Assembly: GCA_002270465.1 (NCBI GenBank)
Contig: NQOF01000001.1
Span: forward strand, 2,501-66,500
Reading direction: 5' to 3'
Origin: Blautia hominis
GTDB taxonomy: Bacteria > Bacillota > Clostridia > Lachnospirales > Lachnospiraceae
DNA: 64,000 nucleotides
Positions within the stretch are counted from its first letter, which is position 1. Each line of letters starts with the position of its first letter. The notes under the pieces were generated by a model, which searched no databases, had not been told where the DNA came from, and worked only from the letters and a program-made list of their open reading frames with translations. Shown piece by piece: positions 43,490-50,629 of this stretch. The position numbers were made by a program, and so were the translations under genes.

Positions 43490-43580
43490 GTAACTATTTA
43501 GCAGCCAGGCAAAAACCCTATCCCCAAAGGCGATTCTGCGTGGATTTTTGCTTGTACCTGTGAAGATACTGAACAGTTAC
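43490..43580 (+). repeat. MITE-like element, family 1, copy C (internally deleted)
   Basis: A 91-bp segment bounded by GTAACTATTTAG and CTGAACAGTTAC. It matches copies A and B but lacks about 43 bp of the left interior. It ends 41 bases upstream of the lipoprotein start, so it lies in that gene's 5' region. Confidence 0.7.
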
Positions 43581-43621
43581 ATTATATGTTTCAAAACGTA
43601 GTACCAAAACAGGAGGGAACT

Positions 43622-44107
43622 ATGAAAAAGATTTTATCCGTTTTACTCGCCGTGGCACTCTGTACTTCCATGTGCCTTACCGGCTGCCAAAAGTCAGATA
43701 AGAGTGAGAAAAATTCCAAAGATTCCAAAACAGAAAAAGAACTGGTGGATGTAAAATTAAATGAAGTTGCCCATTCCATTTTCTATGCACCTCAGTATGT
43801 GGCAATTGAAGAAGGGTATTTTACAAAAGAAGGGATCCGCTTAGAATGTGTGACCGGCTTTGGCGCAGACAAGACTATGACCGCCGTCCTTTCCGGCGAT
43901 GCGGACATCGGCTTTATGGGCGCAGAGGCTTCCGTGTATGCTTACCAGGAAGGTGCCAATGACGCTGTTGTCAACTTTGCACAGCTTACACAGCGGGCAG
44001 GAAATTTCCTGGTAGCCAGAAAAGAGATGCCTGATTTCAAATGGAGCGACCTGAAAGGCAAAGATATTCTGGGCGGTCGGGCAGGTGTCTGCCTGCATAT
44101 AATGTAA
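43622..44107 (+). pseudogene. ABC substrate-binding lipoprotein (NMT1/SsuA-like), N-terminal part, interrupted
   Basis: ATG at 43622 with AGGAGGG ahead encodes a lipoprotein signal (MKKILSVLLAVALCTSMCLT, lipobox LTGC) and the first lobe of an NMT1/THI5/SsuA-type binding protein (NEVAHSIFYAPQYVAIEEG, then VLSGDADIGFMGAEASVYAY). At 44082 the frame enters the recombinase element and ends 7 codons later. Joined at CAGGTG to 49400-49965 it gives an uninterrupted 343-residue protein, the usual length of this family. No permease or ATPase genes adjoin it, so it would be an orphan binding protein. The substrate is unknown. Confidence 0.88.
44082..44087 (+). other. Left attachment core (attL)
   Basis: CAGGTG within GGGCGGTCGGGCAGGTG. 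The host codons to its left read LGGRAG. A hexamer core fits large serine recombinases, which use short cores and a 2-bp crossover. Confidence 0.75.
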
Positions 44108-44162
44108 ATTTCATATCATCCTCTCATCTTGTCTGCATCCGATCATTTTTCCCTGCTGTAAA

Positions 44163-45560
44163 TCACAGAAGCTGATAGCCAAAACACACACCGCCTCCGC
44201 CGGATTTTTTCACCTGATACATAGACATATCTGCCTTGCGGAGAAGTTCCTCGGCTGTACACCCGTCTTCCGGAAAACATGCCACACCGATACTGGTATT
44301 ACAGTGGATACTTCCTGCTTTTAGTATCCAGGGCTTCCTGAAACGGGCAAGAATAAAACGGGTGAGATTCTGGATATTCTCCTTTGTGATGGATTCACCC
44401 CCGATAATGGCCACAAATTCATCTCCGCCATTGCGGTAGATGCTGTCCTTCAACAGAGGAATACCCGAGAAAAATTTACCCAGCGCGATCAAAAGTTCAT
44501 CGCCGGCATCGTGGCCAAAATTATCGTTAACATTTTTAAAACCGTCAATATCAAAAAACAGCAGATAACCTTTCTCCGTATCGCTGGCCAGATCAATGCG
44601 TTTCTTGCAGTCGTTTACCAGCATCCTGCGGTTGGGAAGATTTGTCAGGGAATCATAGTTTGCCATGTATTGGATCAGTGCTTCTTTCTCTTTGTTGTCG
44701 GTGATATCCGCACTGCTCACTACATGGGCCAGTCGGCCATCCACCCACTGGAAAGCCGCACTGAACACACGGAACCACGATCCGTCGAAGGGGCGCTGGT
44801 AATCCCAGGTGTATACCCTGGTAGGCTCTCCCTGGTCATCGATCAAATATTTTTCCGGACAAAAATCACAGGGGCCATTCTGCCCGGGAAAAAGGACTTC
44901 CCAGCATTTCCTTCCGAGGAACTGTCCCTGTCCCCCGTAAGGTTCCGCCATTGATCTATTTACATACAGGATATCATGCGTGTAAAAGTCATTGACGTAA
45001 ATATCAATCCCTGTATTGTCCAGTATGTTTTCCAGTGAAGCCTGCGACCGGGAGAGCATGTACCGATACATCCTCACACCTATATACCTGACCAGCATTG
45101 GGAGCATAACAGACAATGTCTCTTGGGCAGCTTCCGTGCGTTTTTCTTCCGAAGCTGTGTCAAAGAAAACGATCAGGCCATAGATACAAAAGCTTTCATC
45201 TGTTATGGGCGCTATTACCAGTGAGGAGGCCGCGAACATGGTGAGCAGTTTTGTTTCACAAAGCGTATTATGTTCATTTCGGGTGATATAAGATACTGTT
45301 TTTTTAGTCAAATAACTGCACTGCTCCGTGGTCAGTTCTTTCACGGAAAATCTCTGGCGGAGAGCCGTTTGATTTAAAGTAACGTTTTCCATCAGATTAA
45401 AATGTTCAGAATTATCTGCCTCATATACGGCGCCGTATGTAAAAGAAAAGCTGTCACAAATCAGCTTCAAAGACTTGCTGACAGCCTCCGTGTCAAATTG
45501 GTTTCCTGCCAGGAGGACGGCTATATCCGAGAGAAGCATTTCGTATGAACCCTGCATCAT
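44163..45560 (-). CDS. Diguanylate cyclase with GAF-like, PAS and GGDEF regions
   Basis: Protein of 465 residues. The ATG at 45560 has AAGGAG ahead and is preferred to upstream in-frame starts. An N-terminal GAF-like region of about 180 residues is followed by a PAS region (ILDNTGIDIYVNDFYTHDIL, then GGQGQFLGRKCWEVLF and a CDFC pair) and a C-terminal GGDEF domain with an intact NGGDEFVAIIGG motif. It has no membrane segment, so it is a cytoplasmic enzyme making cyclic di-GMP. Its stop lies 76 bases inside the left end of the recombinase element, making it cargo. It is unrelated in architecture to the cyclase at 21043. Confidence 0.9.
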   Translation of the reverse strand: MMQGSYEMLLSDIAVLLAGNQFDTEAVSKSLKLICDSFSFTYGAVYEADNSEHFNLMENVTLNQTALRQRFSVKELTTEQCSYLTKKTVSYITRNEHNTLCETKLLTMFAASSLVIAPITDESFCIYGLIVFFDTASEEKRTEAAQETLSVMLPMLVRYIGVRMYRYMLSRSQASLENILDNTGIDIYVNDFYTHDILYVNRSMAEPYGGQGQFLGRKCWEVLFPGQNGPCDFCPEKYLIDDQGEPTRVYTWDYQRPFDGSWFRVFSAAFQWVDGRLAHVVSSADITDNKEKEALIQYMANYDSLTNLPNRRMLVNDCKKRIDLASDTEKGYLLFFDIDGFKNVNDNFGHDAGDELLIALGKFFSGIPLLKDSIYRNGGDEFVAIIGGESITKENIQNLTRFILARFRKPWILKAGSIHCNTSIGVACFPEDGCTAEELLRKADMSMYQVKKSGGGGVCFGYQLL

Positions 45561-45730
45561 CTTCCACTCCTTGTTCATATTATATGGTTTCATTTTACCA
45601 TAATATGCAAAAAAAGTCGAACAATAATACTGCTGGCTGTTAACGCTGTGTCTCCCAGGCTCCTCCAAGCCAATCAGACTGAACTTTGAAGCCTGCGGCA
45701 TAAGGGCAGATCAGCGTCAAACGAAGGCTG

Positions 45731-45761
45731 AAAAAAGACAGCATCCAAAAGGACACTGTCT
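45731..45761 (-). terminator. Terminator past the ArsC-like gene
   Basis: On the minus strand AGACAG pairs with CTGTCT, with an inner TCC/GGA stem, followed by TTTTT. It would end transcripts coming from the bL25 and ArsC-like genes before the cyclase start region's downstream end. Confidence 0.8.
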
Positions 45762-45859
45762 CATATGTTAATCTCTACTCCTTTGGGAAGGAGGTCATCC
45801 ATCTTGGGATGCCTTACATTACGCCCCTCCTTCACTACCATCTTCACGATCTTTGCTTC

Positions 45860-46210
45860 TCAGCCTTTTTCGTTCCAATTTTTCCATATATCAGGACAAT
45901 AACCAATTGTTGCCAGCTTTCCATTCCGGACAATTGGTGTTTTCAATACCTTTTGATTTTCCAAGACCTTTTCGTCTTTCTCCTCGTCTGCGATATATTT
46001 TATCAATGCCAGAGCATCTTTGTCTTTACATTTTTTATCCAGCATGGCATCCAGACCGCCTACTGACTGCTTTACACTATTGTATTCGCCCTTGCTCATT
46101 CCTTTTACTTTCATATCTATAAACTGATATTTTATATTCCGCTCTTTGAAATAACGTATCGCTTTCTTAGTGTCAAAACATTTGCCCGTTCCGAAAATCT
46201 GTATATTCAT
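45860..46210 (-). CDS. ArsC/Spx-family thioredoxin-fold protein
   Basis: Protein of 116 residues. The N-terminal GTGKCFDTKKAIRYFKERNI holds a single active-site-like Cys at residue 11, and KTPIVRNGKLATIGYCP near residue 90 carries the cis-Pro loop. This matches the ArsC/YffB/Spx superfamily, which covers arsenate reductases and RNA polymerase regulators. There is no CxxC, so it is not a classical Bacillus Spx. The function is open. It lies 107 bases past bL25 on the same strand and is cargo of the recombinase element. Confidence 0.82.
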   Translation of the reverse strand: MNIQIFGTGKCFDTKKAIRYFKERNIKYQFIDMKVKGMSKGEYNSVKQSVGGLDAMLDKKCKDKDALALIKYIADEEKDEKVLENQKVLKTPIVRNGKLATIGYCPDIWKNWNEKG

Positions 46211-46317
46211 TCCTGCACTCCTGACTTATATCTATTCTAATGGATAAACTATACCATATATCCGTAAAAAAAGCCATCTCCTCTGCAGCCGCAAACTGAC
46301 ACTGGGCCAAGCAGGAA

Positions 46318-46902
46318 TTACTCCTTTGTTTCTTCTGATGTTTCCTCTTCACCGGCATCCACTGTCACTTCCCCGATATGGAAAATCTGCGCAGATTCAG
46401 GTGTGATCAGCTCTATCTCTTTCTTTTCGTCTAATTTCAGGTCTCTCACATAATAATTCTTGATCTCAGGCGGTATTTTTCCAAAATCTATCTCGATTGG
46501 TTCGAGAAGATTCGCCGGGTCTGCTTTGTAATGCACCTCTGTAAGCTCCTGACTTACAAACCCCTGTACTATATCCTCATTTGTAAAATGAATCTGTACC
46601 GACGTGGAAACCTTCTCGCCTGCCACGAGTGCCTGAAAGTCAAGGGCCTGTATCTGCTTTTTCAAGGGATCATACGCAATATTTTTTGTAATGGCACTGA
46701 TCTTCTTTCCACCGATCTCCAATATAACCTGTGACCCTTCTTTGTTCCCTCTGATGAACTGCAGAGCTTCTTTCTCGGGATACTGAAGTGCAATGGTCTC
46801 TTTCATCCCCCTGCCGGACAGAGTACCTGTGGCGTACCCCTCACGTCTTAAGCGTTTTGCTTTTATTTCCGGGTTTCTTTTTTCTGCTTGTAATGTGGTC
46901 AT
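46318..46902 (-). CDS. rplY: Ribosomal protein bL25 (CTC-type general stress form)
   Basis: Protein of 194 residues. The N-terminal domain (MTTLQAEKRNPEIKAKRLR, EKEALQFIRGN) is the 5S rRNA-binding bL25 domain, and the C-terminal beta domain (residues 100-190) is the CTC extension. bL25 binds 5S rRNA in the large subunit. In this window it lies within a recombinase element, which is unusual for a ribosomal protein gene. The Bacillus name is ctc. AGGAGG precedes the start and a leader hairpin lies upstream. Confidence 0.93.
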   Translation of the reverse strand: MTTLQAEKRNPEIKAKRLRREGYATGTLSGRGMKETIALQYPEKEALQFIRGNKEGSQVILEIGGKKISAITKNIAYDPLKKQIQALDFQALVAGEKVSTSVQIHFTNEDIVQGFVSQELTEVHYKADPANLLEPIEIDFGKIPPEIKNYYVRDLKLDEKKEIELITPESAQIFHIGEVTVDAGEEETSEETKE

Positions 46903-46978
46903 GATCCAATACCTCCTATAAATTGCAGCGTCAATGCGTCCGGTGCACGGCAGTCACTTTCCGCTTTTTCAAACTATG

Positions 46979-47023
46979 AAAAAAAGAAGCCCCTCACTAC
47001 GTGTAACGTGTAGTTAGGAGCTT
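46979..47023 (-). terminator. Leader hairpin upstream of bL25, possible attenuator
   Basis: On the minus strand a stem of about 15 pairs (AAGCTCCTAACTAC with GTAGTGAGGGGCTT, several G-U pairs) is followed by CTTCTTTTTTT. It lies between a -10 element (47055-47063) and bL25, so it would end or attenuate the bL25 leader rather than a preceding gene. Confidence 0.6.
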
Positions 47024-47054
47024 TCTATATGGAAGTTCTGTATGCACTATATAT

Positions 47055-47063
47055 ATTATAACA
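47055..47063 (-). promoter_or_regulatory. Extended -10 element upstream of bL25
   Basis: TGTTATAAT on the minus strand matches an extended -10. The -35 region at the usual distance is poor (AAGGGA). The transcript would start near 47048 and run through the hairpin at 46979-47023. Confidence 0.5.
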
Positions 47064-47231
47064 TGCCTGTCAACTCCTCCCTTTACGTCCGCCCTCATAG
47101 CGGACTAAGAAAAGTCGGTTTCAAGACACAGGAAATGCTGATCCGGAAATAAAGTAGGATGACCAAAGGTGCACACATTTTACGTTTTTACATATTTTAC
47201 TCATAAGATGATCAAGTAAGAAGGTATCATT

Positions 47232-47420
47232 TTGAAGAAGCCAACCCACTACCTCTGGAAATCTGATTTTCAGACTCAGACCGATTATTTAAACACGAAA
47301 AGGAAATACACAGATCTGGGGTTTCGGGTCGTTACCTATCAAGACGGCCAGAAAGAGAATGATATCCATAAAGGATTAAAGGAATTGATCAAAAACCACT
47401 ATGCTAACAAGACAAACTGA
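47232..47420 (+). CDS. Small hypothetical protein ahead of the recombinase
   Basis: A 62-codon frame from a TTG at 47232 with AGAAGG ahead: MKKPTHYLWKSDFQTQTDYL. Basic and soluble, with a plausible mixed alpha-beta pattern (YTDLGFRVVTYQDGQ). It ends 64 bases before the recombinase start, in the same direction, so it may be an accessory factor such as a directionality protein. That is inference from position only. Confidence 0.6.
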   Translation: MKKPTHYLWKSDFQTQTDYLNTKRKYTDLGFRVVTYQDGQKENDIHKGLKELIKNHYANKTN

Positions 47421-47483
47421 CCTTTACTCAAAGCAGGTATGTCCGGTAAGCACATCGTAATAAGATTTTTGGGAGGGTTCATT

Positions 47484-49421
47484 ATGAATGCTGGGTATGT
47501 CAGACTGTCAAGGGATGACGACAAACGTAACTACATTTCAATAGAAAATCAGAAACTTATAATTAAACAGTATGCAGCTTCTCAAAATACCGTAATTGAC
47601 CGTTGGTACGAGGATGATGGCGTTTCCGGTTACAAATTTGACCGTCCTGGCTTTCAGCAGCTCATGGAAGATTTAGATAAGGATATTGATACTGTGTTTG
47701 TCAAAGATTTCTCTCGGCTTGGCCGCCATAATGCAAAAGTGCTCTTACTTTTGGATGAATTTCAAGAACGCGGAAAACGCTTGGTTGTCATTGACGATAA
47801 TTATGATTCCTTATCACCTGATGATGATGTGATTGGTATTAAGACTTGGTACAACGAAAAATATGTAAAAGATACCAGCAAGAAGATCCGGCGTGTCCTC
47901 GGTGCCCGTCAAAAAGAGGGAACGCTTCTGACACATGTCCCTTTTGGGTATAAAAGAAATACTAAGGATAAGAGTATCATAGAAATTGTACCGGAAGAGG
48001 CCAGACAGATCAAGAGGATATATGAGCTTTATATCCAGGGCTGCGGCTATCGCAAAATTGCAGCATACCTAACGAAACAGCATATCCCTACACCATCAGC
48101 AATCCGCCATGAACGGGAACTTGCAGAAGGCAGACTGAGTAAAAGAAAGGTTGCTGCAGAATGGTCTGATAATACGGTAAAAGAAATTCTGGACAATGAT
48201 TTTTATATTGGAACTTACCGCTTACATAAAAGGGCAAGAGCAACCGTACACGGTAAAGACAGGCGGGTACCAAAAGAGGAACAAAATATTTTTGAGAATC
48301 ATCATCCTGCTGTCATTGATAAGTTTACATTTGAACTTGTACAGGAAATGAAAGAAAAGCGTGTAAAGACAAATTATCATGGAAACCACGGGCAGTGGGC
48401 AGAGACAAACATCCCGAATCCATTCGGAAGCTGCCTGTTTTGTAAAGACTGTAAAAAACGTTTAACACCTATTGTCCGTAAAACCACCTGCGGAGTGCGC
48501 AAATATTATATCTGCAGCACCTACAATACAAAGGGGAAACGATATTGCCCCAAGGCGCACTTAACGGAAGAAAATGACTTAATGGATGATGTAATGAACT
48601 ATATCCGCCTATGCCGAAATACCTTATCTGAAAGGATAGCTGCATATGATCTGAAGGATTTTGAATCCGGTGAAAAAACTATAGAAGAAAAATGTCAGGA
48701 AATCCGGGAATCCATTGAGATTCAAAAAAAGCAGTTAAAATCTCTGCTTACCCAAAAAGTAAAGGACTTAGCAGAAAATGCTGACAGCTATGACCTGATC
48801 CATGAAAGCTATCATGATTTACAGAATGACTTTTTAACCCGTATCCACGCTCTGGAACTGCATCTTAACACCTTGCAGGATACCTGTCTGAAAACACCGG
48901 ATGCCAAACAAAACTTACCGACAGCCCTCGATGTTGTAGATGAAATCATTAAAAGCGGAACATTAGATAGGAAAGATATGGAGCTTCTGATCGAAAGAAT
49001 TGAAGTAGATGAAAACGGTTTGCCTGAAATTGAGCTAAAATATGGTCTTTCGGGCTTAATCCCTTATAGCCCTTCAGAAGAATTAAACAGATCAGAAAAG
49101 GAAATAATGCTGGCTGCCATGAAGCTCATTTCTGAAAATGATCGTAATTTTACCTCTGCTAATTATCTCTCAGAAAAACTGACTGCCATCGGATATCAAT
49201 TTTCCAAACAATCCGTTTTGCCATATATTCATCTGATGATAGACAGAGGACTGATAGAACCGGCGGAAAATCCGCGGAAACCTTATGCTGTCATTAAAAC
49301 AAAAGAGGAGATAGAAAAAATAATAGGGAATTTTCAAGAAAATGTGATGCCTTATCCCGATTGCACTTCTCATTTACATGGTAATGAGACGAACAGGTGG
49401 TATGCCGGAAATGGTATTTGA
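47484..49421 (+). CDS. Large serine recombinase (TnpX/TndX-like)
   Basis: Protein of 645 residues from the ATG at 47484 with GGGAGGG ahead. Domains: a resolvase catalytic domain (1-150) with the nucleophile Ser in YVRLSRDD and Arg residues in DFSRLGRHN; a recombinase domain near 170-290 (GCGYRKIAAYLTKQHIPTPS); a zinc ribbon near 315-365 (CLFCKDCKK, CSTYNTKGKRYC); and a C-terminal coiled-coil region. Such enzymes integrate and excise elements at short cores without host factors. The frame crosses the right junction at 49394-49399 and ends in host DNA, so its last 7 residues are host-encoded. Confidence 0.93.
   Translation: MNAGYVRLSRDDDKRNYISIENQKLIIKQYAASQNTVIDRWYEDDGVSGYKFDRPGFQQLMEDLDKDIDTVFVKDFSRLGRHNAKVLLLLDEFQERGKRLVVIDDNYDSLSPDDDVIGIKTWYNEKYVKDTSKKIRRVLGARQKEGTLLTHVPFGYKRNTKDKSIIEIVPEEARQIKRIYELYIQGCGYRKIAAYLTKQHIPTPSAIRHERELAEGRLSKRKVAAEWSDNTVKEILDNDFYIGTYRLHKRARATVHGKDRRVPKEEQNIFENHHPAVIDKFTFELVQEMKEKRVKTNYHGNHGQWAETNIPNPFGSCLFCKDCKKRLTPIVRKTTCGVRKYYICSTYNTKGKRYCPKAHLTEENDLMDDVMNYIRLCRNTLSERIAAYDLKDFESGEKTIEEKCQEIRESIEIQKKQLKSLLTQKVKDLAENADSYDLIHESYHDLQNDFLTRIHALELHLNTLQDTCLKTPDAKQNLPTALDVVDEIIKSGTLDRKDMELLIERIEVDENGLPEIELKYGLSGLIPYSPSEELNRSEKEIMLAAMKLISENDRNFTSANYLSEKLTAIGYQFSKQSVLPYIHLMIDRGLIEPAENPRKPYAVIKTKEEIEKIIGNFQENVMPYPDCTSHLHGNETNRWYAGNGI
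49394..49399 (+). other. Right attachment core (attR)
   Basis: CAGGTG within GACGAACAGGTGGTATGCC. Host codons to its right read GMPEMVFEY. It is inside the 3' end of the recombinase frame. Confidence 0.75.
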
Positions 49422-49965
49422 ATATATCCTGAAACAAAACGGACTTGACCCGCAGAAGGATATGAATATTGACCAGAGTATTGATTTCGGTTCCACTGCT
49501 GCTGCTTTTTCTGGTGGTCAGGGTGACTTTACTGTTGAATTTGAACCAAGCGCCACCGCCCTTGAAAAAGAAGGAGCCGGTTATGTTGTGGCCTCCTGCG
49601 GCGTTGATTCCGGTTATGTTCCTTACACAGCCTACAGTGCCAAAAAAAGTTTTATAGAGAAAAATCCGGAGATCATTCAGGGCTTTGTCAATGCCATGCA
49701 AAAAGGTATGGACTATGTAAACTCCCACACAGCCGAGGAGATTGCCAAGATCATAAAACCTCAGTTCAAGGAAAACGACTTAGATACCATCACAACCATT
49801 GTAAAACGTTATAAAGACCAGGATACCTGGAAAGATAACCTTGTCTTTGAAAAAGACAGTTTTGAACTTCTCCAGGATATTCTGGACAGTGCAGGTGAAT
49901 TGAAAGCCCGAGTGGATTACTCTAACCTTGTCGTTACCGATTACGCAGAGAACGCAAAAAAATAA
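49400..49965 (+). pseudogene. ABC substrate-binding lipoprotein (NMT1/SsuA-like), C-terminal part, interrupted
   Basis: The frame GMPEMVFEYILKQNG runs to TAA at 49965 and encodes the second lobe of the binding protein (DFGSTAAAFSGGQGDFTVEFE, AYSAKKSFIEKNPEIIQGFVNA). It lacks its own ribosome binding site and a proper start; the ATG at 49378 is inside the recombinase gene. GGR-GGMPEM is a recognisable join of this family. In the integrated state the gene is probably null; excision would make it whole. Confidence 0.87.
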
Positions 49966-50156
49966 GGGACATCAGTTTTAATCTGACATCTCAATTCACA
50001 CAAAAATATCATTCCCGATAAACCATGGGTTTTTTCACATTTTTTCACACCAATCTCTTGCAATATCGTTTTTAATCTGATATCATATATAATATATCAC
50101 TTCTTATACTTGAAACACATAAAAAGTGATGTAAAATCCTTTGAACTTCTTGCTGT

Positions 50157-50206
50157 AAAAAGCAGTTGTCCTGTCAGCATCTTCACTGACAGAACAGCTG
50201 CTTTTT
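50157..50206. terminator. Bidirectional terminator past the interrupted gene
   Basis: AAAGCAGTTGTCCTGTCAG pairs with CTGACAGAACAGCTGCTTT, flanked by A and T runs. The remaining 390-bp gap up to 50353 holds an extended -10 candidate (TGTTATGAT at 50292-50300) for the next gene and nothing else convincing. Confidence 0.85.
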
Positions 50207-50353
50207 CGCTTTGTTGATATAATAGAGATTCCGCCGCTCTGCGCAAAGCAGTTTTTTTTGCGCCAACGACTGTTTCTGTGTTCTTTGAATCTGTTATGAT
50301 AAAGGTACGGCTGGCGGCAGATACCTTTAAGATTACAGAAAGTTGGGAGAAAT

Positions 50354-50563
50354 ATGACGAAAAACGAAAAGATCCATGAACTGGAGTACTGCAGAAAGTG
50401 TTTGAATCAAGTATATCACCTAAACCTAAAAAGAAATGACGTGATGGTATATGAGTATCTGGGTACATGTAAGCATTGTAACAAAACCAGTAAAATCGTG
50501 CACAGAGTAAAGCGGAATAAACTGTGGAAGATCATGTTTTCCCGTAAATTAAAAGGTGATTAA
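50354..50563 (+). CDS. Small zinc-ribbon-like protein, copy 2
   Basis: Protein of 69 residues with YCRKC near residue 12 and TCKHC near 37, paralogous to the protein at 41768-41980 but on the opposite strand. The basic tail HRVKRNKLWKIMFSRKLKGD is conserved between the two. TTGGGAG precedes the ATG. A terminator lies on each side. Its function is unknown; a nucleic-acid-binding or adaptor role is only a guess. Confidence 0.75.
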   Translation: MTKNEKIHELEYCRKCLNQVYHLNLKRNDVMVYEYLGTCKHCNKTSKIVHRVKRNKLWKIMFSRKLKGD

Positions 50564-50573
50564 CGAAAAGAAA

Positions 50574-50614
50574 AGTTCCTGTCGGCAGCTTCGCAGACAG
50601 GAACTCTTCTTTTT
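50574..50614 (+). terminator. Terminator between zinc-ribbon copy 2 and the GH112 gene
   Basis: AGTTCCTGTC pairs with GACAGGAACT around a 12-base loop, followed by CTTCTTTTT. Confidence 0.85.
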
Positions 50615-50629
50615 CGCTTCGGCTTTTAA

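Larger units (their letters stand above)
44082..49399. mobile_element. 5.3-kb large-serine-recombinase element
   Basis: The segment between two CAGGTG hexamers (44082-44087 and 49394-49399) interrupts the substrate-binding-protein gene. It carries, from left, a diguanylate cyclase, an ArsC/Spx-like gene and a bL25 gene, all leftward, then a 62-codon frame and a large serine recombinase rightward. Removing 5312 bp restores the host frame exactly. No conjugation, replication or phage structural genes are present. The recombinase gene looks more A/T-rich than the flanks. The boundaries rest on the frame restoration; a second possible explanation, an old composite event with later deletion, cannot be excluded. 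Confidence 0.82.

Noticed and set aside
45761-45841. 26-codon minus-strand frame past the ArsC-like gene (MVVKEGRNVRHPKMDDLLPK...)
   Set aside because: Sequence looks somewhat protein-like but there is no clear ribosome binding site and it is too short to judge; perhaps a gene remnant.
49378-49399. ATG at 49378 as a real start of the binding-protein C-terminal part
   Set aside because: It lies within the recombinase gene without a ribosome binding site; the host frame begins after the junction hexamer.
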